Origin: Faecousia sp. | GTDB taxonomy: Bacteria > Bacillota > Clostridia > Oscillospirales > Oscillospiraceae | Direction of reading: 5' to 3' | NCBI GenBank assembly: GCA_029258495.1 | Contig: JARHYV010000110.1 | Location: forward strand, 1-8,840 | Length of the DNA stretch: 8,840 nucleotides | Part shown: piece by piece, positions 1-6,053 of the stretch | Numbering within the stretch: the first letter of the stretch is position 1 | Layout: every line of letters begins with the position of its first letter | The notes under the pieces: model-generated | Seen by the model: the letters and a program-made list of their open reading frames with translations, nothing else | Database searches by the model: none | What the model was told of the DNA's origin: nothing | Translations under genes and position numbers: made by a program

Positions 1-917
1 ATATTATAGGTATTGAACATGTCACGCTCCGGGATGTTGCCGGTCTTGGCGATCAGGTCAAAGATCGGCAGGATGCGAATGGCGCTCTTGTCGATTTTCG
101 CACCCAGACCGTCCGGAATGGAGCGGGGGATGTTCTCATAGAAACCGCCGCCGGTGATATGGCTGACACCCTTGACCTGCACCTGCTCAAACAGAGCCAG
201 CATGGGCTTGACATAAATTCTGGTGGGGGTCAGCAGGGTCTCGGCAATAGAGGCACCGCCCAATTCGGCGCAGGGCTCTTTCAGATGCTCGTTATGCTCC
301 ACATCGAACACCTTGCGCACCAGACTGAACCCATTGGAATGCACACCTGTAGACGGCAGGGCGATGACCACATCGCCTGCTGCCATCTTGCTGTTGTCGA
401 TCATCTTCTTTTTGTCAACGATGCCGACGCTGAAACCTGCCAGATCATAATCATCCTCAGCCATCATACCGGGATGCTCGGCAGTTTCGCCGCCAATCAG
501 GGCAGAGCCGGACTGAACACAGCCTTCTGCCACACCGGAAACTACTTCAGCGATCCGTTCCGGGACATTCTTGCCGCATGCAATATAATCCAGGAAGAAC
601 AGAGGCTTTGCGCCGCAGCAGATCACATCGTTGACGCACATTGCAACGCAGTCGATGCCGATGGTGTCGTGCTTATCCAAGAGCATGGCGATCTTGAGCT
701 TGGTTCCAACACCGTCTGTGCAAGAAACCAGAACAGGCTCTTCCATACCCAGAAAATTCAGACCAAAGCAGCCGCCAAAGCCGCCCACATCGTCCAAGCA
801 ACCTTCGTTCTTGGTTCGAGCAATATGCTTCTTCATCAGTTCCACGGATCTGTATCCTGCAACAATATCAACATCGGCAGCTGCATAGCTTGCAGAGTGA
901 GAATTATTATGTTCCAT
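1..917 (-). CDS. purM: Phosphoribosylformylglycinamidine cyclo-ligase (AIR synthetase), partial at 3' end
   Basis: PurM converts FGAM to AIR with ATP, the fifth step of cytosolic de novo purine synthesis. I translated the minus strand from the ATG at 917-915; the upper half was checked codon by codon and the frame is open to the window edge, giving 305 codons. Family hallmarks seen are TDGVGTK at about residues 67-73, the VNDVICCGAKPLFFLDY segment at about 95-111, a GGETAEHPGM segment at about 150-160, and HITGGGF further on. PurM proteins are usually about 340 residues, so roughly 35 are missing beyond position 1. The start is supported by AAGGAG about 8 bases upstream. It lies 41 bases downstream of purC and is clearly in the same operon, under the ZTP riboswitch in front of purE. 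Nothing suggests it is broken. Confidence 0.96.
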   Translation of the reverse strand, partial: MEHNNSHSASYAAADVDIVAGYRSVELMKKHIARTKNEGCLDDVGGFGGCFGLNFLGMEEPVLVSCTDGVGTKLKIAMLLDKHDTIGIDCVAMCVNDVICCGAKPLFFLDYIACGKNVPERIAEVVSGVAEGCVQSGSALIGGETAEHPGMMAEDDYDLAGFSVGIVDKKKMIDNSKMAAGDVVIALPSTGVHSNGFSLVRKVFDVEHNEHLKEPCAELGGASIAETLLTPTRIYVKPMLALFEQVQVKGVSHITGGGFYENIPRSIPDGLGAKIDKSAIRILPIFDLIAKTGNIPERDMFNTYN

Positions 918-958
918 TTCCTAGCTCCTTTAAGCGTTGTTTTTTATTGATTGATTGA

Positions 959-1648
959 TTAAGCAAAGAACAGCTTGTTCAGGGTCATGGGATCGACATA
1001 CTTGCCATCCTTGTAAACACGCATATTGCCGGATGCGATCTCGTCGATCAGCATGACATTGCCCTTTGCATCATAGCCGAACTCAAACTTGATGTCGTAC
1101 AGATCCAGACCCTTTGCCTTCAGATCATCTGCAACGATCTTGGTGATCTTCTGAGTCATATCCTTCAGGGAGTCGTACTGCTCTGCGGTCATGACACCCA
1201 GATCGATCAGACCATCCTTGGTGACCAGAGGATCGCCCTTGTCGTCGTTCTTAAAGGTGGTTTCCACATAAGCGGGCAGGTCTGCACCTTCCTCGCAGTA
1301 ATCAGAGTAGCGGCGGAAGAAGGAACCTACAGCCTTGTAGCGGCAGATAACTTCCAGACCCTTACCGAAGACCTTGGCAGGCAGAACTTCCATGGTGGTC
1401 TGCTCCAGATCCGCATTGACATAATGGGTCAGGATGCCTGCTGCATTGATCTTCTCAAAGAAATAGATGGACATACGCAGGTTCACATCGCCCACGCCCT
1501 CAATGGTCAGACCCACGCTGTTTTCGCCGGGATCGAACACACCATCCTTACCGGTGCAATCATCCTTGAACTTCAGCAGGTAATTGCCATTTTCCAGTGC
1601 ATAAACATTCTTGGTTTTTCCGGTATAAACAAGTTTCAGGTTTTCCAT
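959..1648 (-). CDS. purC: SAICAR synthetase (phosphoribosylaminoimidazole-succinocarboxamide synthase)
   Basis: PurC joins CAIR and aspartate using ATP to give SAICAR in de novo purine synthesis. The 229-residue product is within the usual length of 230-240. Visible motifs are the N-terminal GKTKNVY (10-16), the KDD acidic segment (28-30), CRYKAVGSFFRR (102-113, the counterpart of the RN/RxxAxGSxxKR motif), FKNDDKGDP (132-140), FEFG (188-191) and DEIASGNMR (202-210). In well-known PurC proteins the last motif reads roughly DE-x-S/T-P-D-x-x-R, so the central residues differ here. The protein appears to belong to a divergent subgroup but is otherwise intact. The ATG at 1648 is preceded by AGAGGT with good spacing. 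It sits 54 bases downstream of purE and 41 bases upstream of purM, in one operon. Confidence 0.96.
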   Translation of the reverse strand: MENLKLVYTGKTKNVYALENGNYLLKFKDDCTGKDGVFDPGENSVGLTIEGVGDVNLRMSIYFFEKINAAGILTHYVNADLEQTTMEVLPAKVFGKGLEVICRYKAVGSFFRRYSDYCEEGADLPAYVETTFKNDDKGDPLVTKDGLIDLGVMTAEQYDSLKDMTQKITKIVADDLKAKGLDLYDIKFEFGYDAKGNVMLIDEIASGNMRVYKDGKYVDPMTLNKLFFA

Positions 1649-1702
1649 AATTAGTGACCTCTTTCTGTAATGAAAAATATGTTAAGTGTGTTCCCACAGG
1701 GG

Positions 1703-2197
1703 TTATTTATTGAATTCTGCCTCTGCCGCTGCATTCTTGGCAAGAACTGCATCTGTATCAGCAGCGCGCTTATCGGCAAGTTTCTTCGCCAATTCTTCAT
1801 CGGTGATCGCAAGCATCTGCATTGCAAGCAGGGCTGCATTCACAGCACCGCCGATGGCGACGGTTGCAACCGGGATACCGCTGGGCATCTGCACCGTAGA
1901 AAGCAGTGCATCCATGCCGCCCAGATTGGCGGAGCTCATGGGGATACCGATCACTGGCAGCGTGGTATTTGCTGCCACCGCACCTGCCAGATGAGCCGCC
2001 ATGCCGGCAGCGCAAATGAGAACGCCGAACCCATTGTCACGAGCAGCTGCTGTAAAACTCTGTGCCTGAACAGGGGTTCGGTGTGCGGAATATATGTGCA
2101 CCTCATAGGGTACACCAAAGCTTGTGAGGGTATCGATTGCCTTGCGGACAACAGGCAGATCGGAATCACTGCCCATAATAATACCAACTTTTTTCAT
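1703..2197 (-). CDS. purE: N5-carboxyaminoimidazole ribonucleotide mutase (class I PurE)
   Basis: PurE interconverts N5-CAIR and CAIR in the purine pathway. The 164-residue protein carries GSDSD (9-13), SAHRTP (37-42, with the catalytic-type His39), AAGMAAHLAG (63-72) and MPSGIPVATVAIGGA (104-118), all typical of class I PurE. Class I enzymes normally work with PurK, which is not in the window and may lie elsewhere. I chose the ATG at 2197-2195 because it is preceded by AAGGAGGT (2209-2202) and yields the canonical MKKVGIIMGSDSD start. A longer in-frame reading up to 2266 would run through the riboswitch terminator and is not credible. It is the first gene of the operon and is controlled by the ZTP riboswitch just upstream. 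Confidence 0.97.
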   Translation of the reverse strand: MKKVGIIMGSDSDLPVVRKAIDTLTSFGVPYEVHIYSAHRTPVQAQSFTAAARDNGFGVLICAAGMAAHLAGAVAANTTLPVIGIPMSSANLGGMDALLSTVQMPSGIPVATVAIGGAVNAALLAMQMLAITDEELAKKLADKRAADTDAVLAKNAAAEAEFNK

Positions 2198-2221
2198 GTT
2201 GACCTCCTTAGAACGCATAAA

Positions 2222-2253
2222 GGGCGCACCCGTCCCTAAAGACAAGTGCGCCC
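2222..2253 (-). terminator. Intrinsic terminator of the ZTP riboswitch (expression platform)
   Basis: On the minus strand GGGCGCAC (2253-2246) pairs perfectly with GTGCGCCC (2229-2222). The helix continues inward as TTGTC (2245-2241) with GACGG (2234-2230), closing a six-base loop. This gives about 13 pairs, including two G-U pairs. It is followed by a short T-rich run, TTTAT. The 5' arm shares its first four bases (GGGC, 2253-2250) with the last stem of the aptamer, so the two structures exclude each other. This is the known ON-switch arrangement: bound ZTP stabilises the aptamer and blocks termination. Confidence 0.85.
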
Positions 2254-2326
2254 AGACGGTCGGCATTGAACTCAGTTCCAGATTTCCCGGTGGTGACCCA
2301 CCAATTTCCGTCAGTCGTCCAGAACC
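2250..2326 (-). ncRNA. ZTP riboswitch (pfl motif) aptamer
   Basis: Read on the minus strand, the region has the pfl/ZTP layout. P1 pairs GGTTC (2326-2322) with GAACT (2278-2274). The conserved CGACTGACGG box (2317-2308) follows. Then comes the small hairpin GGTGG-GTCA-CCACC (2302-2289), followed by GGGA. After a linker comes the signature GCCGACCGTCTGGGC (2264-2250), closely matching the family's CCGCCUGGGC-type P3. The aptamer senses ZTP/ZMP (AICAR nucleotides), which build up when 10-formyl-tetrahydrofolate is short, and turns downstream genes on. Here those are purE-purC-purM. Recognition is by motif and fold, not by a covariance search. Confidence 0.92.
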
Positions 2327-2340
2327 TTATTTACAAGAGC

Positions 2341-2369
2341 ATATTATCATAAAACATTCATTTCGTCAA
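2341..2369 (-). promoter_or_regulatory. Sigma-A promoter of the purECM operon
   Basis: Minus-strand TTGACG (2369-2364) and TAATAT (2346-2341) are separated by exactly 17 bases, close to the sigma-A consensus. Transcription would start near 2334, a few bases before the riboswitch aptamer. The rest of the 2327-2451 gap is AT-rich. I see no other gene there and no convincing terminator for the amidohydrolase upstream of it. Confidence 0.8.
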
Positions 2370-2451
2370 ACGAAAGCAAGTAAACATGATGTATAAAATT
2401 CTAAAATTTACAACATCAAATCCGTGATTTTGACGGAATTCCCCAATTTGT

Positions 2452-3306
2452 TCAGAATTTGGATCGTATCATTCGCACTCCCCGAAAGATCACCTCTTGG
2501 CTGTCCGTTCCAAGGGTACGCTCCAGATGCTCGTATTCATCCAAGCTGCCCTGAACATGGGGCACCGCCCATGCTCCCGCATCCGACCCGGGTGCCACCA
2601 GACCACCCATTCGGACAAAGCTGCGTATATTTTTCTGAGCGCTTTCATAGATCGCTGCCACCTGCATCTCATCAAAACGCCCCTTCCCCAGCAGATTGCC
2701 TATGGCTGACAGGGTCGGACACCAAACGGTTCCAGACTGCACCATGGCCTGCATAGCCTCCTCATCCAGATATGCGCCATGTTCTACTGACTCTGCTCCT
2801 GCCAGAGCAAGCGCCTCCACCGTCCTTGCGCCGTTTGCATGGGCCATGACTGCAAAGCCCTCTTCGTGGGCAATATGCACCATCTGCGTGATCATGTCTG
2901 CCGGCAACCCTTCCTCCGTAAGGACACCGCAATGATCAAAATCCATCAGCCCTGACACCATGATTTTAATGAAGTCGCCACCATTTTGACGAGTTTCCGC
3001 CACCAATCTTCCATATCCCTTCAGGTTCTCAAACTTTTTTCCGATGAAGGCTCCATAGTGACCTGCCCGGCACAGAGGTGACAGCGGTGTACGATAGGTG
3101 ATCCCGAATTCCCCTGCCAGTTCACGGGCTGCCGCACCAACGCCCCACCGATCTCCGCCGTCCCTTAAATAGTCAAAGCCTGCAGCCGCATAGGCCTGCA
3201 GCCGTCTGCGGATCAGATCCCGTTCAGGCTGATCCCGGTGTCGGGCAATGGCACTGCGCCAGTCTGCTCCGTCCAAAAGCATGTGAATGTGGCAATCTGC
3301 TTTCAT
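2452..3306 (-). CDS. Amidohydrolase superfamily protein, single-barrel type, substrate unknown
   Basis: The 284-residue protein has the full binuclear metal set of the amidohydrolase superfamily: HxH at His6/His8 near the N-terminus (DCHIH), a likely carboxylated lysine Lys114 (DFIKIMVSG), His156 (AHANG), His176 (VEHGAYLD) and Asp242 (PGSDAGAW). The order and spacing resemble the imidazolonepropionase/prolidase-like metal-dependent hydrolases. Those are usually near 400 residues, with a flanking beta-sandwich. Here the protein begins right at the first metal motif and ends soon after the barrel, so it is a bare TIM barrel. The substrate cannot be read from the sequence. I prefer the ATG at 3306 because GGGAGGT lies about 9-10 bases upstream; a GTG four codons earlier overlaps that site. 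It follows metG, but a strong hairpin fills most of the short gap. Confidence 0.88.
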   Translation of the reverse strand: MKADCHIHMLLDGADWRSAIARHRDQPERDLIRRRLQAYAAAGFDYLRDGGDRWGVGAAARELAGEFGITYRTPLSPLCRAGHYGAFIGKKFENLKGYGRLVAETRQNGGDFIKIMVSGLMDFDHCGVLTEEGLPADMITQMVHIAHEEGFAVMAHANGARTVEALALAGAESVEHGAYLDEEAMQAMVQSGTVWCPTLSAIGNLLGKGRFDEMQVAAIYESAQKNIRSFVRMGGLVAPGSDAGAWAVPHVQGSLDEYEHLERTLGTDSQEVIFRGVRMIRSKF

Positions 3307-3329
3307 TCCAAAACGCACCTCCCGATCTT

Positions 3330-3360
3330 AAAAAGCCGCAGAGATACTCTGCGGCTTTTT
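3330..3360 (-). terminator. Terminator hairpin after metG (possibly bidirectional)
   Basis: Arms 3330-3343 and 3347-3360 pair perfectly over 14 bases with a three-base loop. The GC core GCCGCAGAG is flanked by five A-T pairs that supply a T run in either direction. On the minus strand it ends metG transcription 14 bases after the stop codon. It also stands directly in front of the ribosome binding site of the amidohydrolase gene. Confidence 0.85.
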
Positions 3361-3373
3361 GTTTTGTATCCGT

Positions 3374-5323
3374 TTACACCAAGCGGCTGCCGGCAGCAAT
3401 GGAATCATCCAGCATGACCAAATTCAGCTTATCACCACGCTCGGCGCTCAGCAGCATGCCGCAGCTCTCCTGCCCCATCATCTTTCTGGGTGCCAGATTG
3501 GTAACCGCCACCAAGGTCTTGCCCACCAGTTCCTCGGGCTTGTAGTAAGCCGCAATGCCGGACAGGATCTGGCGAGGCTGCTTGGTTCCGTCATTCAGCG
3601 TAAACTTCAGCAGTTTCTTGCTCTTTTTCACGTTCTCGCAGGCGACGACCTTAACAACTGTCATCTCCACCTTTTCAAAGGTGTCGAATGTGATCTCAGG
3701 CAGGGGCTCGGGCAGCGGATCTTCTTCCGGCTCAGCTGCCTGAGCAGACAGCTCTTCCAACGCAGTCAGCTCCTTCTCCATGTCTATTCTGGGGAAGAGA
3801 ACAGGGCCGGCGATCACTGCCGCATCATGAGGCAGGATGCCATAGACATTCAGACTCTCCCAATCCGCAGCAGGACTGCCCAGACGGCGGTTGATCTCCT
3901 CTGCGGTAGCAGGCATAAACGGGGTAAGCAGGCCCGCGCAGATACGCACGGTTTCCAGAAGATTGTAGAGAACTCTTGCCAGACGGGGCTTATTTTCCTC
4001 ACTCTTTGCCAATACCCACGGTGCATTCTCGTCGATATACTTGTTGGCACGGGAAATGACCTTGAAGATCTCGCTGAGGGCATTCTGGAATGCATAATGC
4101 TCCATCTGCTCCTCATAGCGGTCACGCAGAGTAGAAACCATGGTCACCAATTCGGTATCCAGTTCCGGATTTTCGACCTGCTCACTGGGCAGATGCTCAC
4201 CGAAATACTTCTGTGCCATAGCTACGGTACGGCTGACCAGATTGCCCAGATCATTTGCAAGATCCGTGTTGATGGTAGAAATCAGGAGCTCATTGGTGAA
4301 ATTGCCGTCAGAACCAAAGGGGAATGTCCGCAGCAGGAAGAACCGGAGGGCATCCACACCAAAATGCTCTGCAAGCACATAGGGATCGACCACATTCCCC
4401 CGGGATTTGGACATCTTCTCGCCTTTGAAGTTCAGCCAGCCGTGACCGTATACCTTCTTGGGCAGCGGCAGATCCAGACTCATCAGCATTGCAGGCCAGA
4501 TGATGGAATGGAAACGGACGATCTCCTTGCCTACGAAGTGGACATCCGCCGGCCAGAAGTCATTCAGATCATCATATTTGTCATTTTCAAAGCCCAGCGC
4601 GGTCATGTAATTGAACAGCGCATCGATCCACACATACACCACATGACCGGGATCGAAGTCCACCGGCACGCCCCAAGTAAAACTGGTGCGGGATACGCAC
4701 AGATCCTCAAGACCGGGCTTGATGAAGTTGTTGACCATCTCGTTCACACGGCTTCTGGGCTCCAGATAGTCGGTATTTTCCAGCAGATCCTGAATGCGGT
4801 CTGCATACTTGGAAAGGCGGAAGAAATAAGCCTCTTCCTCTGCATCCTGAACATCACGGCCGCAGTCGGGGCACTTGCCGTCCTTCAGCTGGCTCTCTGT
4901 CCAGAAGGACTCACAAGGCTTGCAGTACTTACCCTTATAAGTACCCTTGTAGATATCGCCGTTTTCATACATCTTCTTGAAGATCTTCTGAATGGCTGCC
5001 ACATGGTAATCGTCGGTGGTGCGGATAAAGCGGTCATAGGAGATGTTCATCAATTTCCACAGATCCAGTACACCCCGATCCCCCAGAACGATATTATCCA
5101 CAAACTGCTGCGGTGTCACACCTGATTCCTTTGCCTTGTCCTCGATCTTCTGACCGTGTTCGTCGGTTCCGGTCAGAAATTTGACATTGTAGCCCTGCAG
5201 ACGCTTGAACCGGGCCATTGCATCCGTTGCGACGGTGCAGTAGCTGTGACCGATGTGCAGCTTGGCAGAGGGGTAGTAGATGGGGGTCGTGATATAATAA
5301 TTCCCTTTACATTTTTCACACAT
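3374..5323 (-). CDS. metG: Methionyl-tRNA synthetase with C-terminal tRNA-binding domain
   Basis: MetG charges tRNA-Met in the cytosol. The 649-residue class I enzyme shows the HIGH signature at 23-26 (YYPSAKLHIGHSY) and two zinc-binding CxxC pairs at Cys134/137 and Cys151/154. It also has KMSKS at 303-307, an anticodon-binding helical region, and a C-terminal OB-fold tRNA-binding domain (about 544-649, ending in the SRLV type) as in dimeric bacterial MetG. An unusual detail is an extra N-terminal CEKC (residues 2-5) before the Rossmann fold. I chose the ATG at 5323-5321 because AGGAGG lies about 8 bases upstream. A longer in-frame reading to 5368 would start inside the T-box terminator. Expression is controlled by the T-box leader at 5351-5581. 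Confidence 0.98.
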   Translation of the reverse strand: MCEKCKGNYYITTPIYYPSAKLHIGHSYCTVATDAMARFKRLQGYNVKFLTGTDEHGQKIEDKAKESGVTPQQFVDNIVLGDRGVLDLWKLMNISYDRFIRTTDDYHVAAIQKIFKKMYENGDIYKGTYKGKYCKPCESFWTESQLKDGKCPDCGRDVQDAEEEAYFFRLSKYADRIQDLLENTDYLEPRSRVNEMVNNFIKPGLEDLCVSRTSFTWGVPVDFDPGHVVYVWIDALFNYMTALGFENDKYDDLNDFWPADVHFVGKEIVRFHSIIWPAMLMSLDLPLPKKVYGHGWLNFKGEKMSKSRGNVVDPYVLAEHFGVDALRFFLLRTFPFGSDGNFTNELLISTINTDLANDLGNLVSRTVAMAQKYFGEHLPSEQVENPELDTELVTMVSTLRDRYEEQMEHYAFQNALSEIFKVISRANKYIDENAPWVLAKSEENKPRLARVLYNLLETVRICAGLLTPFMPATAEEINRRLGSPAADWESLNVYGILPHDAAVIAGPVLFPRIDMEKELTALEELSAQAAEPEEDPLPEPLPEITFDTFEKVEMTVVKVVACENVKKSKKLLKFTLNDGTKQPRQILSGIAAYYKPEELVGKTLVAVTNLAPRKMMGQESCGMLLSAERGDKLNLVMLDDSIAAGSRLV

Positions 5324-5350
5324 ATAAATCTTCCTCCTAAAAAAGAAAAT

Positions 5351-5373
5351 CGCCCTTGAATTACTCAAGGGCG
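5351..5373 (-). terminator. T-box intrinsic terminator upstream of metG
   Basis: On the minus strand CGCCCTTGA and TCAAGGGCG form a perfect nine-pair stem with a five-base loop, followed by ATTTTCTTTTTT. It lies directly after the T-box antiterminator sequence and 11 bases before the metG ribosome binding site. It ends transcription when tRNA-Met is charged. It would also catch read-through from the small gene upstream. Confidence 0.93.
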
Positions 5374-5581
5374 ACAGAATTGACGCGGTACCACCTTGTT
5401 TCGTATCCGGATCGGATACCTCTCAGCGCAGTTACGGGCGCACCCGGACAGGCCTACCTATCGGCCAGTCGGCTCCAAGACCATGTTCACCGTGTCCCTG
5501 CGTCCCCCTTCACAGCTGCCGGGGTTCTCTGTCCGCATTTGCAAGGCTACTCTTCTCTTCACTGCCTTTTTGTGGAATTGT
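5374..5581 (-). ncRNA. T-box leader, methionine specific (metG)
   Basis: The minus strand contains the core T-box element AAGGTGGTACCGCG (5397-5384). Its UGGU matches the ACCA end of tRNA-Met. Stem III is a perfect hairpin, GTATCCG-ATC-CGGATAC (5419-5403). Stem I starts with AGTGAAGAGAAGAGTAG (5563-5547) and has the AGAGAA bulge near 5530-5525 with the distal GGCAGCTGTGAA loop. The specifier region GGTGAACATGGTC carries the codon ATG at 5484-5482 followed by a purine, which matches the downstream gene. Two further GC hairpins (5466-5451 and 5447-5436) occupy the stem II position. Uncharged tRNA-Met is expected to favour the antiterminator and turn metG on. The transcript start is inferred from the promoter. 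Confidence 0.93.
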
Positions 5582-5587
5582 AGGACT

Positions 5588-5617
5588 ATTATAGACTGTT
5601 TTTATCTGATTTGTCAA
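5588..5617 (-). promoter_or_regulatory. Sigma-A promoter of metG
   Basis: Minus-strand TTGACA (5617-5612) and TATAAT (5593-5588) both match the consensus perfectly, with an 18-base spacer. Transcription would begin near 5581, just ahead of the T-box stem I. The TGA inside the -35 box is also the stop codon of the upstream EutN/CcmL-like gene. Confidence 0.9.
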
Positions 5618-5856
5618 CCACAATTTCCGCTGTTTGACACAATGCCGACGATTGCCGCATCCACCGGACATTCTGCCGCCGCAAGATGTGCCGCTGCCCC
5701 CTGGCATATCAGCACCAGATCCTGAGCTTTTGCCCCGACAAGATCCAATGCCACAAGAGCTGCATCATCCGTTCTCACTTGAGTCCAATGCAGTTTTTCT
5801 GCGTTTTGAAGTGCAGTACTCAGAGATACGCTGCCCAAAACCCTACCTATGATCAT
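5614..5856 (-). CDS. EutN/CcmL-family microcompartment vertex (BMC-P) protein
   Basis: The 80-residue product fits the EutN/CcmL pentamer family, which caps the corners of bacterial microcompartment shells. The features seen are the start MIIGRVLGSV, then LVALDLVGAKAQDLVLICQG (34-53, the counterpart of AVDxVGAGxGDxVLVxxGSxAR) and the ending CPVDAAIVGIV (63-73). The usual length is 80-100. I chose the ATG at 5856 over the one at 5862 because AAAGGAGG is about eight bases from the former and only two from the latter, and because the resulting N-terminus is canonical. Hexameric BMC-H shell genes and microcompartment enzymes are absent from the window, so the gene is isolated. No terminator separates it from metG; read-through would meet the T-box terminator. 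The family call is strong, but its role here is unknown. Confidence 0.85.
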   Translation of the reverse strand: MIIGRVLGSVSLSTALQNAEKLHWTQVRTDDAALVALDLVGAKAQDLVLICQGAAAHLAAAECPVDAAIVGIVSNSGNCG

Positions 5857-5948
5857 ACTCATCCCCTCCTTTCTTCCATATTTTGTCCAGTCTATACGCC
5901 ACTATGATAGTAAAAACTGTCAAATTCCCCACCCGATTTATATGTATA

Positions 5949-6004
5949 TTTTACACAAAGCAAACATAAAAAATTATTGCTTTTATGTGCATTCATGTGT
6001 AAAA
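5949..6004. repeat. Nested inverted repeat between divergent genes
   Basis: Outer arms TTTTACACA (5949-5957) and TGTGTAAAA (5996-6004) are perfect inverted copies. Inside them, ACATAAAA (5964-5971) and TTTTATGT (5981-5988) form a second perfect pair. Both share nearly the same centre (5976-5977). The outer right arm overlaps the proposed -10 box of the nucleotidase gene. It could be an operator for a dimeric or tetrameric regulator, or simply AT-rich symmetry. Confidence 0.7.
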
Positions 6005-6005
6005 T
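5977..6005 (+). promoter_or_regulatory. Candidate promoter of the 5'-nucleotidase gene
   Basis: TTGCTT (5977-5982) and TAAAAT (6000-6005) are 17 bases apart, a fair sigma-A match, and lie about 48 bases before the start codon. The gene's ribosome binding site GGAGGG is at 6041-6046. For the opposite gene at 5856 I find only weak candidates: TTGACA at 5923-5918 lacks a well-spaced -10 box, and TTGCTT at 5963-5958 is 17 bases from TAAATC at 5940-5935. Confidence 0.55.
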
Positions 6006-6053
6006 GAAAGCAGATCGGAATATCGATCCATAAATTTTACGGAGGGAATTATC

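Noticed and set aside
159..950. A 263-codon plus-strand open frame
   Set aside because: It is antisense to purM, which is unmistakable in the opposite direction.
946..960. ATTG tetranucleotide run between purC and purM
   Set aside because: Fewer than four copies, at the purC stop codon. It is too short to be a meaningful repeat or phase-variation tract outside a promoter or coding start.
2222..2232. The 11-base string GGGCGCACCCG, which recurs at 5437-5447
   Set aside because: Both copies are parts of unrelated GC-rich RNA hairpins (ZTP terminator, T-box stem II), so sharing is most likely chance.
2424..2756. A 110-codon plus-strand open frame
   Set aside because: It mostly overlaps the amidohydrolase in antisense, has no ribosome binding site and resembles no family I know.
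3359..5125. A 588-codon plus-strand open frame
   Set aside because: It lies wholly antisense to metG, has no recognisable domain or upstream ribosome binding site, and reads as the mirror of metG codon bias.
5901..5911. Short palindrome ACTATGATAGT upstream of the vertex gene
   Set aside because: Only five-base arms around one base, which is common by chance in AT-rich DNA.
5891..5923. TTGACA ... TATAGA as a minus-strand promoter for the vertex gene
   Set aside because: The spacer is 21 bases, too long for a sigma-A promoter. No better -10 box fits the TTGACA.
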